Shown here in pieces: positions 1 through 8,895 of a DNA stretch of 44,844 nucleotides. Made by a program: the position numbers and the translations under genes. Source of the DNA: Verrucomicrobiota bacterium (GTDB taxonomy: Bacteria; Verrucomicrobiota; Verrucomicrobiia; Verrucomicrobiales; Akkermansiaceae). Every line of letters starts with the position of its first letter. The stretch's first letter is position 1. Below the pieces are notes generated by a model. It was not told the DNA's origin, ran no database searches, and saw only the letters and a list, made by a program, of their open reading frames with translations. Where the stretch lies: contig JAPLUI010000267.1 in assembly GCA_026397725.1 (NCBI GenBank), positions 1 to 44,844 of the forward strand. The letters are read 5' to 3'.

Positions 1-50
1 AATCCTGGTGACGACCCGGAAGATGTTTGGGCCGCAGCGGGCGCCGGGAC

Positions 51-172
51 TTAGCCACAGCGGCGGCGGCGCTGCGCTTCCCACCGCACTCCATACCTTC
101 ACCTGCCCAGGCGCGAGCCAAAGTCTGGAGTGCGGTGGGAAGGGCGCAGCCCGCCACCCCGCTGTGGCTCAA
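51..172. repeat. MITE/REP-like palindromic element, copy 1
   Basis: The two inner arms, CTTCCCACCGCACTCCA at 77-93 and its exact reverse complement at 126-142, form a perfect 17-bp inverted repeat around a 32-nt loop. Outer arms (AGCCACAGCGG near 53 and CCGCTGTGGCT near 158-169) extend the palindrome. A second copy lies at about 37926-38032 with an almost identical core and loop. No ORF inside is credible. The structure is that of a non-autonomous, hairpin-forming repeat; the family is unknown to me. Confidence 0.8.
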
Positions 173-214
173 CCGGGAGAGCTGCGGGGTTCCCATGAGG
201 CACGCCGAAGATTT

Positions 215-375
215 CAACATTCAACATTCAACTTCCAACATTCAATGATCAAGTAAGAGCAAGACATGACACTGCATCGGCACTGCTGCCACCCGAAAGC
301 CCATGCGCGGATGCTTCACGAATGCGTCTGAAACGCCAACAAGTGCCAACTCATTTTCCGCCGGGATCAGGAACC
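215..375. repeat. Dispersed intergenic repeat, copy A, with CAACATT heptamer array
   Basis: The segment starts with a heptamer array at 215-249 (CAACATT, CAACATT, CAACTTC, CAACATT, CAATGAT) and runs into unique-looking sequence ending with a 31-bp core at 344-374. The same arrangement recurs at 38283-38415, and the 31-bp core alone recurs inverted at 35224-35254. With the palindrome at 51-172 it fills the region left of the first GH20 gene. I see no gene in 1-467. Confidence 0.75.
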
Positions 376-467
376 GTGGGTTTGGACCGAGCGGATGCTT
401 GCGACCCTTCGGAAGGGGGAACGAAGGCTGGCAATGGCACCGTACCGAGAGACTCGACCCATGGATT

Positions 468-2735
468 TCAATCGGCTTGCACCTTCAGACCCTCGAATGC
501 GGCGCCGTTGTCGGCCCGGACGCGGCCCTGGGCTTGCCAATCGCCGGCCCAATTGATGACCTTCATCATGAGCTGGTTCCAGCCTTGCTGGAAGTTGACC
601 TGAATGCGGTCTTCCTCGTTGGCGTACCGGCCCTTGTTCATGTTGTGGACGACTTTCCCGTTGAGAAACACCTTGACCGCGTCATCGCTATGCACGAGGA
701 GCAAGGCCTGCCGGGCTTGCGGAGACCAGACCTTGGTGCGGACGTAGGCGACGCGGTCGTCACCCGCGAAACCGGGCAGCGGTCCCAGATTGACCAGCCA
801 AGGCGGATTGCCCGGCTGGTGGTGGCTCCATTGCACCTGGCCGCCGGTCTCCGGCCCGAAGGCCACGTCGAAGAGGTCCACGCCTTTTTTGCCTGCCACG
901 GCGTAGGGGCCGGCAACCATCCAGTCTTCGATATAGCCTTCGGTATCGACCCAATCGTACCTGCTTCGCGTGACGCAGCCGAGCTGCCGACCGTTATGAA
1001 ACATTGCGGCGTTGAGTACGAAGGATTTGTCCATCGCGAGGGCTTGGCCATAGAGCGTGGACTTGACGGTGGGTTCCGAGCCGTCCAGCGTGTAACGGAT
1101 CTCGCCTGCGTCGGGACCTTTGACGGCGAGGGTGACCTTCAGCGTCCGGCCGAAGGCGATCTGGCCGCCGAGGAAGTAGGTGCATCCCATGGTTGGGCCT
1201 TCGGTGAAAATTTTGACCGGCAGGGCGAGTCGGTTCGCCCGTTCGCGGGCCACCGCGTATCGCTTCTGATACTCGTCATTGTTGATGGGAGTGTCGGGGC
1301 CCCAGGTGCGTTCCTGCCGCTCGCCGGCGCCGGTGGCCCAGCCGGTAGTCAGGCAGAGGGCGCTCATCTGCCACATCGGCCGGCTGGCACCGAGCACCCG
1401 GTCGGTGCGCTGGAGGCGGGAGCCGTTGCAAATATACATGTTCCATTCCGGGAACGGCACGCCCAGTTCCCAGGGCACCGTGATGGTCGTCCAGCCATTC
1501 TGCTGGTAGCGATGAGCGACGGCATTCGGGTACCAAATCATCGGAATGACTTCGTCCTTGAGGCGGTTGTCCTCGGGGAAATTCTCCCAGGCGATGGGCA
1601 TCTTGCCATACTTGCGGACGATCTCGCTCATGCGGAACATGTGTACGACATAGATTTCCCACGCGTTGCGCACGCCGTGGTTGTCGCCGGGCACGGCATG
1701 ACGCCGTTTGTACACCTGTGCCCAGGGTCCCGCGCCCACGCCGTTCCAGTCGGCTTCATCGCAACCGATATGGAAATAAGGAGTGCTTTTGAACACCTCA
1801 CACATCTCGCCGATCACCGTGTCCAGACCCTTATACAACTCTTCGCTAGCCATGTCCATGCAGCCGGGACCGTCGAAGACGTCCCGATAACAGCGGGCCA
1901 TGGCGCCATGGTGACCGGGGGTTTCCAACTCGGGCATGATCGTCACGCCGCGTGCGGTGGCGTAGGCCTCGAGGTCATGCATCTCCTGCAGCGTCCAGAC
2001 TTTCGGCGGAATGCCGCCGCAGCACGCGGCGTTTTGGGTGCCAAGCTTGGGAAAGGCCTGGGAGGGAAAGCTATAGCCCTCGTGGTCGCCGACGTGCAGT
2101 TGGAGATAGCGGACCTTGAACATTCGGCAGGCTTCCACGGTCATCTTCAAGGCGTCGGCGGGAATCCACTGTCGGCCGCAGTCGATCATCGTGCCGGTGA
2201 AGTCGGCGTGCGGCCAGTCTTTGATTTTCATGCGGGGAAGGTGGTAGGAACCCTGGTCACCCGTTATCGACTGCATGAGCGTCGCGGTGCCTTCGCAGAC
2301 CGCACGCACGTCCCAGCCTTCCACCACGGCCTGAGCGGATACGTCAACGGTATGGGCGTAATCCCGCGTGCGCACCACCGTCTGCCGCTGGACCGTTAGA
2401 ATGTCCTCCTCCGCGCGAAGTGCCGGATTGAGCTTGAGGACGATGTCGCCAGGCCGCGCGTCGGCCCTCACCTGGTCCAGTCGCCAGCCGGTGAGCAGCC
2501 AGATTTCCTCGGCCAGCACGGCGGCGTGGGCGTCCAAGCGAGGGTCCGTCACAACGATGCGCGATTTGGCCGCCAGTGGCATCACTCCCGCGCCCAGCGT
2601 CAGCGACTTAGGGGTGGGGAGGATCGGCGGGTTTTGCGCATTGGCTGCGGCGGCGGCAAGACAGACCCATCCGCATGCCAGCACTCGAATGATCGTCGGT
2701 TTGTGGAGTTTGCTTGGCGTCGTCATATCCGTCAT
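468..2735 (-). CDS. Exported GH20 beta-N-acetylhexosaminidase (paralogue 1)
   Basis: About 755 aa, predicted to remove terminal GlcNAc/GalNAc from glycans outside the cytoplasm. Residues about 16-34 form a Sec signal. A GH20b-like N-terminal domain (about 36-165) precedes the GH20 TIM barrel (about 175-480). The catalytic Asp-Glu pair is seen in FHIGCDE (D326-E327). A chitobiase C-terminal-like motif (IRYTLDGSEPT, about 545-556) and a beta-sandwich carbohydrate-binding-like region (about 600-755) follow. Family members usually have HIGGDE, so the Cys before the pair is a variation. The usual LTDDEG-type loop reads VGDHEG, so substrate use may differ from its neighbour. Its start lies 25 bp after the stop of the next GH20 gene, suggesting one transcript. 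The ATG at 2735 is chosen for the signal peptide; another ATG lies at 2726. No strong ribosome binding site is visible. Confidence 0.9.
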   Translation of the reverse strand: MTDMTTPSKLHKPTIIRVLACGWVCLAAAAANAQNPPILPTPKSLTLGAGVMPLAAKSRIVVTDPRLDAHAAVLAEEIWLLTGWRLDQVRADARPGDIVLKLNPALRAEEDILTVQRQTVVRTRDYAHTVDVSAQAVVEGWDVRAVCEGTATLMQSITGDQGSYHLPRMKIKDWPHADFTGTMIDCGRQWIPADALKMTVEACRMFKVRYLQLHVGDHEGYSFPSQAFPKLGTQNAACCGGIPPKVWTLQEMHDLEAYATARGVTIMPELETPGHHGAMARCYRDVFDGPGCMDMASEELYKGLDTVIGEMCEVFKSTPYFHIGCDEADWNGVGAGPWAQVYKRRHAVPGDNHGVRNAWEIYVVHMFRMSEIVRKYGKMPIAWENFPEDNRLKDEVIPMIWYPNAVAHRYQQNGWTTITVPWELGVPFPEWNMYICNGSRLQRTDRVLGASRPMWQMSALCLTTGWATGAGERQERTWGPDTPINNDEYQKRYAVARERANRLALPVKIFTEGPTMGCTYFLGGQIAFGRTLKVTLAVKGPDAGEIRYTLDGSEPTVKSTLYGQALAMDKSFVLNAAMFHNGRQLGCVTRSRYDWVDTEGYIEDWMVAGPYAVAGKKGVDLFDVAFGPETGGQVQWSHHQPGNPPWLVNLGPLPGFAGDDRVAYVRTKVWSPQARQALLLVHSDDAVKVFLNGKVVHNMNKGRYANEEDRIQVNFQQGWNQLMMKVINWAGDWQAQGRVRADNGAAFEGLKVQAD

Positions 2736-2760
2736 GAGGCGTTGGATTTGAGGTGGGCAA

Positions 2761-5055
2761 TCATTCAGCCTTGCAACGCAGCTTGTCGAGTGGGTTGCCA
2801 TCGACATCCTGGAGTTTGACCCAGGCCTCCCATCCCTCGTCGGCGTTGGTGACCTTGAGCAGCAGCAGGTTCCAGCCCTGGGCCAGGGAGCCGTTGAGCA
2901 CATCCGGATTGAAGGCCGGCCTGATCAGGTTGGCCGCATGGACGAGCTTGCCGTTGAGGAACACCTTGACACCGTCGTCGCTGGCAACGGACAGCCGCAC
3001 CAACTGGGCCTGCGGCGACCAAACCTGCGTGCGCAGATAGGCGACGCGCTGGCTCCCGGCAAAACCCGGGATGTCGCCGAACTTGACGACTCCGCCACGG
3101 TACGGCTGCCATGCGACTTTACCGTCCAGCTCCGGCTCGAACGCCACGTCGAACAACTCGGTCGCCTGCTTCCCCGCGACGAAATAGGGGCCGGCGGCCA
3201 GCCAATTCTCGATCATGCCGCCGCTCTCGATCAATTCGAGGAAATCCCGCGAGACATGACCCAGTTGCTGGCCCTTGCGGAACATGGCGGCATGAACCGC
3301 GGTGGATTCCTCCGCAGTGAACGGCCGGGAATAGACGGGCGATGCGGGCGTGGGTTCCGTGCCGTCGGTCGTATAGCGAATCTCTGCCCCGGCCGGAGTG
3401 GCGGCCGAGAGGCGGATTTCCACGGCGTCACGGAAGCGCTTGCGGCCCAGCACCGGCCAGGACGTGGCGGTCGGATCCTTGGTTTCGATCCGCACGGGCA
3501 GGACCAACTTGTCCAGCAAGGCGCGGGCTGCCGTCGTGCGCTTGTGGAATTCGTCGGTCTGGATCACGTTTTTCGGTCCCCAGGTGCGTTCCGTGCGGTC
3601 TGCGAGACTGCGAATGTATCCTTCGCAGGAGGAGCCATCCACGTCGCCGCCCGGGAAGTCGCCCACCAAGGCGCTGGCGCTCATGTGCCACATGGTTTGG
3701 GCGGCGCCCAGAATGCGTGACGTCGGAGGCAGGCGGCACCCGTTGCAGATGGATGGGTTCCACTCCGGCAGCGGCACGCCGAGATCCCAGGGTACGGTGA
3801 TCGTGGCAAAGCCCTGCTGCTGGAGTTCTTCGGAGGTTGGCCACGGGAGCCAGGCCATGAGGACGACCTGATCCTTCATCGTTGGCGGATCCATCGCGGT
3901 GCCTTCCCAGGCGAGCGTCAGCTTGCCCCGCTTGCGGATCGAGTCATTCATGCGTTTGACATGTTGCATCACGACGTCGTTGATGTTCTTCATGCCGTTC
4001 CGCTTGATATACTCCGCGGTTGCCGGTTGCTCTTCGAGTTCATAGAGATAGTTCTCGTCGCCACCGATGTGAAAGTAAGGTGAACTTTTGAACACCTCGC
4101 ACATCTCACCGATCAAGATGTCCAAGGCCTTATACATATCGTCATTGATGAGGTTCATGACTTTGGGGCCCGCGAAGACCTCCGGCATGCTGCGGCACAT
4201 CGCGTCGCTATGGCCGGGGGTTTCCAACTCGGGCACCAACGTGACCCCGCGGGCGTCGGCAAACGCCACCAGATCCAGCAGTTCCTTGAGGTTATAGACT
4301 TCGGGAACCGCCCCCTTGTGCATGCTGGTGTTCTTCGTGCCGAGTTGCGGGAAGGCCTTGGAGGGAAACGTGAAGCCCTCGTCGTCGGTCAGGTGCAACT
4401 GGCAGTAACGGATCTTCCAGAGCCGGCAGGCCTCGACCACTGCCTTGATGGCGTCGAGCGGGATGCGCTGCCGGGCCACATCGACCATCACGCCGGTATA
4501 GTCGGCATGAGGCCAGTCCTTGACCTTCATGCGCGGAAGTTGGAGTTGCCCCGGCTCGCCGCCAAGGGCTTGCAGGAGGGTGGCCGTGCCTTCGCAGACG
4601 GCCCGATAGTCCCAACCCTCGACGATGGCCCGGTCCGAGACGGTGATGGCGTGGGCAAAATCCCGCGTTGGACCGATCTTCTGCCGCTGCACGGCGAGGA
4701 TGTCTTCGTCCGCGCGAAGCAGCGGGTTGAGCTTCAGGACGATGTCGCCGGTCTCGCCGTCGCCGCTAACCGTCTGGAGCCTGAGGCTGGCGATTCTCTC
4801 GATTTCGCCCGCGAGGAGTGTCGCCACCGGTGCCAAGCTCGGGGCGGTCGCCACGATGCGGCTCCGGGGTGTCAGCAGCATGGTGCCGCCAGTGACCTCG
4901 AGTTGTTTCGGGGTGGGCAACAGGCCCAGGGGGTTCGCTCCGGCCAGCGGTGCGGCCAGCCAGCCAAACCCGCACGCGAGCCCCAACGCGGCAGGTGCCA
5001 GGGTCTTGCGAGAGGCGGCTTTCATCACGGTTTCAGGTAAATTGGTCAGAGGCAT
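2761..5055 (-). CDS. Exported GH20 beta-N-acetylhexosaminidase (paralogue 2)
   Basis: 764 aa, with the same architecture as the downstream paralogue. A Sec signal (about 11-40) is followed by a GH20b-like domain, a GH20 barrel (about 185-500) with VDVARQ, HLTDDEGF and FHIGGDE (catalytic D333-E334), an IRYTTDGTEPT chitobiase-like motif, and a C-terminal beta-sandwich from about 620. The active-site motifs are more canonical than in paralogue 1, so this copy is the better candidate for standard hexosaminidase activity. It is the promoter-proximal gene of the pair. The start at 5055 has GGAG only 2 nt upstream; an ATG at 5025 (MKAASRK) gives a more typical signal peptide but lacks a clear ribosome binding site. 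The pair is probably an in-place duplication followed by divergence (inference). Confidence 0.92.
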   Translation of the reverse strand: MPLTNLPETVMKAASRKTLAPAALGLACGFGWLAAPLAGANPLGLLPTPKQLEVTGGTMLLTPRSRIVATAPSLAPVATLLAGEIERIASLRLQTVSGDGETGDIVLKLNPLLRADEDILAVQRQKIGPTRDFAHAITVSDRAIVEGWDYRAVCEGTATLLQALGGEPGQLQLPRMKVKDWPHADYTGVMVDVARQRIPLDAIKAVVEACRLWKIRYCQLHLTDDEGFTFPSKAFPQLGTKNTSMHKGAVPEVYNLKELLDLVAFADARGVTLVPELETPGHSDAMCRSMPEVFAGPKVMNLINDDMYKALDILIGEMCEVFKSSPYFHIGGDENYLYELEEQPATAEYIKRNGMKNINDVVMQHVKRMNDSIRKRGKLTLAWEGTAMDPPTMKDQVVLMAWLPWPTSEELQQQGFATITVPWDLGVPLPEWNPSICNGCRLPPTSRILGAAQTMWHMSASALVGDFPGGDVDGSSCEGYIRSLADRTERTWGPKNVIQTDEFHKRTTAARALLDKLVLPVRIETKDPTATSWPVLGRKRFRDAVEIRLSAATPAGAEIRYTTDGTEPTPASPVYSRPFTAEESTAVHAAMFRKGQQLGHVSRDFLELIESGGMIENWLAAGPYFVAGKQATELFDVAFEPELDGKVAWQPYRGGVVKFGDIPGFAGSQRVAYLRTQVWSPQAQLVRLSVASDDGVKVFLNGKLVHAANLIRPAFNPDVLNGSLAQGWNLLLLKVTNADEGWEAWVKLQDVDGNPLDKLRCKAE

Positions 5056-5102
5056 GTCTCCAGTCGGCGGTCTCGGTTGGGGTTGCTATGTTAGGAGCGC
5101 TT

Positions 5103-5279
5103 TTACTCGCGTATCACGGTGAGATCGGGTCGCGCCTGCTCGAGGTTGCGGACGCCGGCGGCGGTGACGGCGGTGAACGAGAGATTGATGCGGCCGCTCC
5201 ATTGAGACGGTTGGTATTGGCCGTTTTTCAGCGCCTCATCGATGACATCATTCGTATCACCCCAGATCCCCTGCCTGCG
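5103..5279 (-). pseudogene. C-terminal remnant of a leucine-rich-repeat-like protein
   Basis: The 330-bp gap between the GH20 and GH42-like genes holds an open minus-strand frame from just after an in-frame TAA (5280-5282) to a TAA at 5103-5105. It has no start codon. Its translation reads like real protein, containing SGRINLSFTAVTAAGVR and ending NLEQARPDLTVIRE. Such endings are typical of LRR repeat proteins. Codon choice in the last 50 codons is GC3-rich like neighbouring genes. I read it as the 3' end of a gene whose 5' part has been lost. Parent identity is a guess. Confidence 0.5.
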
Positions 5280-5384
5280 TTAGGGTCCGAGCAGGAAACG
5301 GGAGATGATACCGCGAGAGAAAGTGGTTGCTTCATAGGCATGCGAGCCGCTCGCCGCGGATTCTGAGGGCCACGGCTGGAACCG

Positions 5385-7640
5385 TCAAGGGGAAAGCGGC
5401 TGCTCCAAGCGATAAAGATGCGTCCCCCCGTCACCACGCGGCATGAACCTCACGCCGTTTTCCAGAATCGTCTCGCCTGTGAACAAATTCGTCACCTTGT
5501 GCGCCTTGGGCAGCGTGATGGGCTGGATGCAATCGACGAAATGCAGCGCCAGCAGCGAGCGGTTGGCGAACAGGATGTCGTTGTTCGTCGAGTAGGCGAA
5601 ACAGCCGGCGTCGCGACACATCGTGCGGAACAGGTCCGGGTGGTTAGGCACCACCGGGAAGTAGTAACTGGTGAAGTCGGCCGTCCGCTTCACTGCTGCC
5701 GCCGGCACGCCGTCAGGCCAGTAGGCCAGCACCACCGCGTCCGCGTCGTCCGGCACCAGGCGCGGCCCGACCACCGCCCCCGGCCCCAGCACCAGCTTGC
5801 CCTTGACCTCCCGCAAGGCCGGATCGTCGTAGGTGCGCGGCGTGATTTCGGCATTGGCCCGGCGCTCGTCCAGTTTGAACTTCATGCCGACGAGACGCGA
5901 GGCCGCCTGCGCGTCCAGCTTGTCGTTGGTGGCCAAACCGGGATAACCGACAAAGATCATGGCCCGGCCGCCGCACTTGAGGGCCTCCACCGCCTCCCGC
6001 TGCGGCCTCGAAAGCCAGGTGGCATTGTAGAAGAAGAGTGCCTTGTAGCGTTCCATGTCCTGTTCCAGGTCCTCGGTCATGAGCCAATCCAGAGGCATCC
6101 CGCAGCGGTAGAGTTCCCGGGTGGCGCGGTCGCACTGGAGTTCCAGCAGGGGCGGATAGTTGTTCACGTCGTGCATCCGCCAGAGCGGGTGATAGGCCGG
6201 GGCGGCACCGCTGACGAGGCACGCCACTTCGGCCACGCTGGTCATGTCCCAAGCCAGCGCCTCGCGGGCGATGGCCGCCTGCTTCTTGAACTCGGCTAAC
6301 AATTCTGGACCATCGAACCAGCCGCCCGTCATGTCGAAATACCACCATCCCGAGCCGTGGATGAGGTGGTGCGCGAACTCCCGCCGCAGCACATCGACGG
6401 ACTCCGCCGCGTCCTTGGTCGGGTGCAGGCCCAGCAAGCCCGTGCTGGTATAGCGGATGGCCGAGTAGTCCTTGAGGAGATGGGTGCGAATGTCCGATTC
6501 GTTAAAGAAAAACTTGCCAGCCCGCTGCATGCTTTCCACCGGCAGCATGAACGAGCCGGGGCCACCCGCCTCGCGGTTGTCGTAACTGGTGATGCCGGTG
6601 ACGAAGTCGAGGTCCGGGCTGTTGAGCAGGCGGCGCAGGCCAAGATGCCCGTTGGTGGTGGCGGCGTTGACCAATCCGGTTTGCCACATCAGATAACTGC
6701 TGAACGCACCGGTGATCCGCTGACGTCCGGTCGCTTGCTTGACAACCGAGCACCAGGCCAGCAGGCAGTCGGCCACGATGGCGGAGAGGCACAGCTCATA
6801 ATCGATGGCCAGGCGGTCCTTGGCCGGGTCGCGGACCATGCCGGGTTGGCCCCGCCGGCGGGCGGCCTCCAAGGGAATCCGCACCTGCTCGATCCAGGCT
6901 TGCTGCCCGTATTGTTGCCGCAACCAGTCTTTGAAGTATCGCAGGGCCGGCGGGCTGTAGTCGGGGATGAGCCCCAACTGGGCGCCCCAGTAAACCCACT
7001 CCTCGCTCCCGCCCGTGTTGATCATGTATCCCAAGACCCGCTCCGCATAAGGAGAGTTTTCCACGCGGGCCACCAAGGCACGCAACATGTCGCCCACGTC
7101 CGCGATCCACTGCTGCGAGGCCATCGAGGCCTGGCGCGGGTTTCGCCAGTCCGGGAAGGACTCGCCAGGCTGGTCAGGCGCATGGGCATAACGGGTGATC
7201 TCGTCGGGGTGCTGGTCGGCCCACCAGCCTGGCGTGCCGATGCAGTTCAAGCGGGCCATCAGCCAACAATTCTGCACCTTGTCGCCCAACAGTTTCGCCG
7301 CACTCTCGAAGGGCGAGCAGTCGTAGTCGCCAGGCCCGTTCCACAAGGGGCCGGCCGAGAGGAAAAATACCGGCATGCCCGTATCGGCGATATCGCGGCG
7401 GACCTGCTCGCTGCCGTGACCGTAATAGGACATCCCCGAGATCGGCTTGCCATCGACGAAGAGCGCCGTGCGGCCCCGATGCGGCTTCACTTCGGCGCGA
7501 TGGCCGGATCGCAGCGTGACAGGCGGACTGGCGCCTGGCACGCCGCATGCGGAGGACGCGCCCCACCACCACGGCAAGGCAACCGTTGCTGCTGCGGTTT
7601 GCAGGAAATCCCGACGCGAGAATTGGCTTGGTTTGGACAT
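5385..7640 (-). CDS. Tat-exported GH42-like beta-galactosidase family protein
   Basis: 751 aa from an ATG preceded by GGAG with 8-nt spacing, the best ribosome binding site in this area. The N-terminus has a twin-arginine motif (SRRDFLQTAAA, from residue 8) and a hydrophobic stretch, so it is probably exported folded. The central part is a TIM-barrel-like domain with candidate acidic residues at E213/E214 (TGGSEEW) and E381 (FFNESDI), positions that fit an acid/base and nucleophile pair. The later part (about 510-680) resembles the class-I glutamine-amidotransferase-like trimerisation domain of GH42 enzymes (ALFFYNATWLSRPQREAVEA). The substrate cannot be read from sequence. It stands alone, with a remnant downstream and a long gap upstream. 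Confidence 0.7.
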   Translation of the reverse strand: MSKPSQFSRRDFLQTAAATVALPWWWGASSACGVPGASPPVTLRSGHRAEVKPHRGRTALFVDGKPISGMSYYGHGSEQVRRDIADTGMPVFFLSAGPLWNGPGDYDCSPFESAAKLLGDKVQNCWLMARLNCIGTPGWWADQHPDEITRYAHAPDQPGESFPDWRNPRQASMASQQWIADVGDMLRALVARVENSPYAERVLGYMINTGGSEEWVYWGAQLGLIPDYSPPALRYFKDWLRQQYGQQAWIEQVRIPLEAARRRGQPGMVRDPAKDRLAIDYELCLSAIVADCLLAWCSVVKQATGRQRITGAFSSYLMWQTGLVNAATTNGHLGLRRLLNSPDLDFVTGITSYDNREAGGPGSFMLPVESMQRAGKFFFNESDIRTHLLKDYSAIRYTSTGLLGLHPTKDAAESVDVLRREFAHHLIHGSGWWYFDMTGGWFDGPELLAEFKKQAAIAREALAWDMTSVAEVACLVSGAAPAYHPLWRMHDVNNYPPLLELQCDRATRELYRCGMPLDWLMTEDLEQDMERYKALFFYNATWLSRPQREAVEALKCGGRAMIFVGYPGLATNDKLDAQAASRLVGMKFKLDERRANAEITPRTYDDPALREVKGKLVLGPGAVVGPRLVPDDADAVVLAYWPDGVPAAAVKRTADFTSYYFPVVPNHPDLFRTMCRDAGCFAYSTNNDILFANRSLLALHFVDCIQPITLPKAHKVTNLFTGETILENGVRFMPRGDGGTHLYRLEQPLSP

Positions 7641-8192
7641 GGTCGTGTCTCCGGAGTGAGTTATGGTTCTGTTCATGGGTTGAAGCCTGGCCGCACGGCC
7701 TTTGGGTCGTTAGCCAGTCTCCAATCGGACCAGCGGCTCAAGGTTATTTCGGCGGACCCAAACTGTCAAACGGAACGCCAGGAAAACCGCGTGCCGCAGT
7801 TCTCACGCAGAACCAACAAGAGGTGCATGGCGCGGCACCTGCGCCCCGCAGAACCGAGGTGATTTTCGTGAATTTTCGTGATTACCGGCCTGAACTCACT
7901 GTTTTTCATGGCGGGATGCCCCTGTCAGCAGATTTCATGGCAACAAGCTCTTGCGCATGCTGCGCCAGAACGCGGGACACCTTTCCTAACGTGCCCGTGA
8001 CAAGGAATCCGCCTTTTGCTCGCTCCCGTTGAGATCGAGTGGATCGAGGCGGCGTATGCAATGACGTTGGCGGATCTCCCCGACTAACAACCAACTGCCC
8101 GCGACGCTCTCGCTGGCCGAGGCTGGCATCGAGTCGGACCTTGGGTCCTGAAGTATCCCAGCGGCCTCCGATCATTCCCGGAGGCGCCTGCC
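7641..8192. other. Gene-poor gap with possible decayed coding
   Basis: No convincing complete gene. A short quasi-repeat TTTCGTGAATTTTCGTGAT lies near 7864-7881. On the plus strand at about 8009-8085 an open stretch reads VEIEWIEAAYAMTLADLPD before a TAA; it looks protein-like but has no start, so it may be a gene fragment. The sequence next to the GH42-like start contains GGCCGCACGGCC, a small palindrome. I see no obvious promoter. Confidence 0.4.
8164..8185 (-). terminator. Hairpin after the aspartic protease gene
   Basis: GCCTCCG (8164-8170) pairs with CGGAGGC (8179-8185) across an 8-nt loop, 7 bp beyond the stop codon of the minus-strand protease gene. There is no T-tract, so it may be a weak or factor-assisted terminator or an RNA-stabilising hairpin. 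Confidence 0.4.
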
Positions 8193-8606
8193 TCAACGGA
8201 TGCGGATGATGGCCGAATTGGGATGGTCAGGATTCGGGATCACTTGCTGGCGGTTGCAATCGACAAGCACGTCGGTGGCCTCCAGCGCGGTCTGGCCGAT
8301 CAAGACTTCTCCGCCCAGCACCAGAAATGCCTCGGTGACCAGGCGGTCGAGGATTTCCATGTCCACGCCTTCGGTCATCTCCACGCTTTCCACCGTGCCG
8401 TTGGCCATCTGGGCGTTGATGCGGCGCACCGAGCGCAGTCCCAGTTTTTGCATGACATCGACCGGCATGCAGGAACGAACGGCTCCCGTGTCCACCACGG
8501 CATCCACGGTGACGCTGCGCACGTCTCCCGGCTGGATGAGTTCGCGGCGCTGCATGGCGAGATCCATCGCATTGGTGAGTTTGACGGTGGTTTTGACTGC
8601 TCCCAT
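8193..8606 (-). CDS. Clan AA retropepsin-like aspartic protease
   Basis: 137 aa. The active-site motif VDTGA (D39-T40-G41) is followed by hydrophobic and SCMP residues, and a later ILxG-like element (VLGGEVLIGQTALEATDVLVD) matches the second half of a single-domain retropepsin. Enzymes of this type act as homodimers, each monomer giving one Asp. No signal peptide or membrane segment is seen, so it is probably cytoplasmic; substrates are unknown. Comparable free-standing small proteins are common in cyanobacteria, Planctomycetes and Verrucomicrobia. A hairpin follows the stop. The upstream 290 bp to the helicase gene hold no gene I can support. Confidence 0.8.
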   Translation of the reverse strand: MGAVKTTVKLTNAMDLAMQRRELIQPGDVRSVTVDAVVDTGAVRSCMPVDVMQKLGLRSVRRINAQMANGTVESVEMTEGVDMEILDRLVTEAFLVLGGEVLIGQTALEATDVLVDCNRQQVIPNPDHPNSAIIRIR

Positions 8607-8895
8607 GTGATGATCTTACCACCGATGCACGAGGCGTGCAAGCCCGCAGGTGCAGTGATTCCGCAACTATCGTTAGGGCGAGCGCCCGGATGCTTGTAAA
8701 CACTGGCACAACTGGGAACCGTCCCCCACAGTTCACCCTGGAAAGAGCCATGAAAAAAGGCAGGAATGCAGGACCCATTAGGGGCACGGGTGGCATTGGC
8801 CATTCTCGCATCGACATATCCGTCGCGGCCATGCGTCAACGCATGTGGGACCAGGAGAGCGGAACCTTCCTAACGGTGGATTTGATGGGCGTGGC

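Noticed and set aside
303..2399. 698-codon plus-strand open frame over the first GH20 gene
   Set aside because: Antisense frame kept open by high GC. Translation is rich in His, Val and Ala without motifs, while the minus strand encodes a complete GH20 enzyme.
8830..8845. CATGCGT/ACGCATG palindrome as a terminator
   Set aside because: Loop of only 2 nt, no T-run, and not at a gene end.
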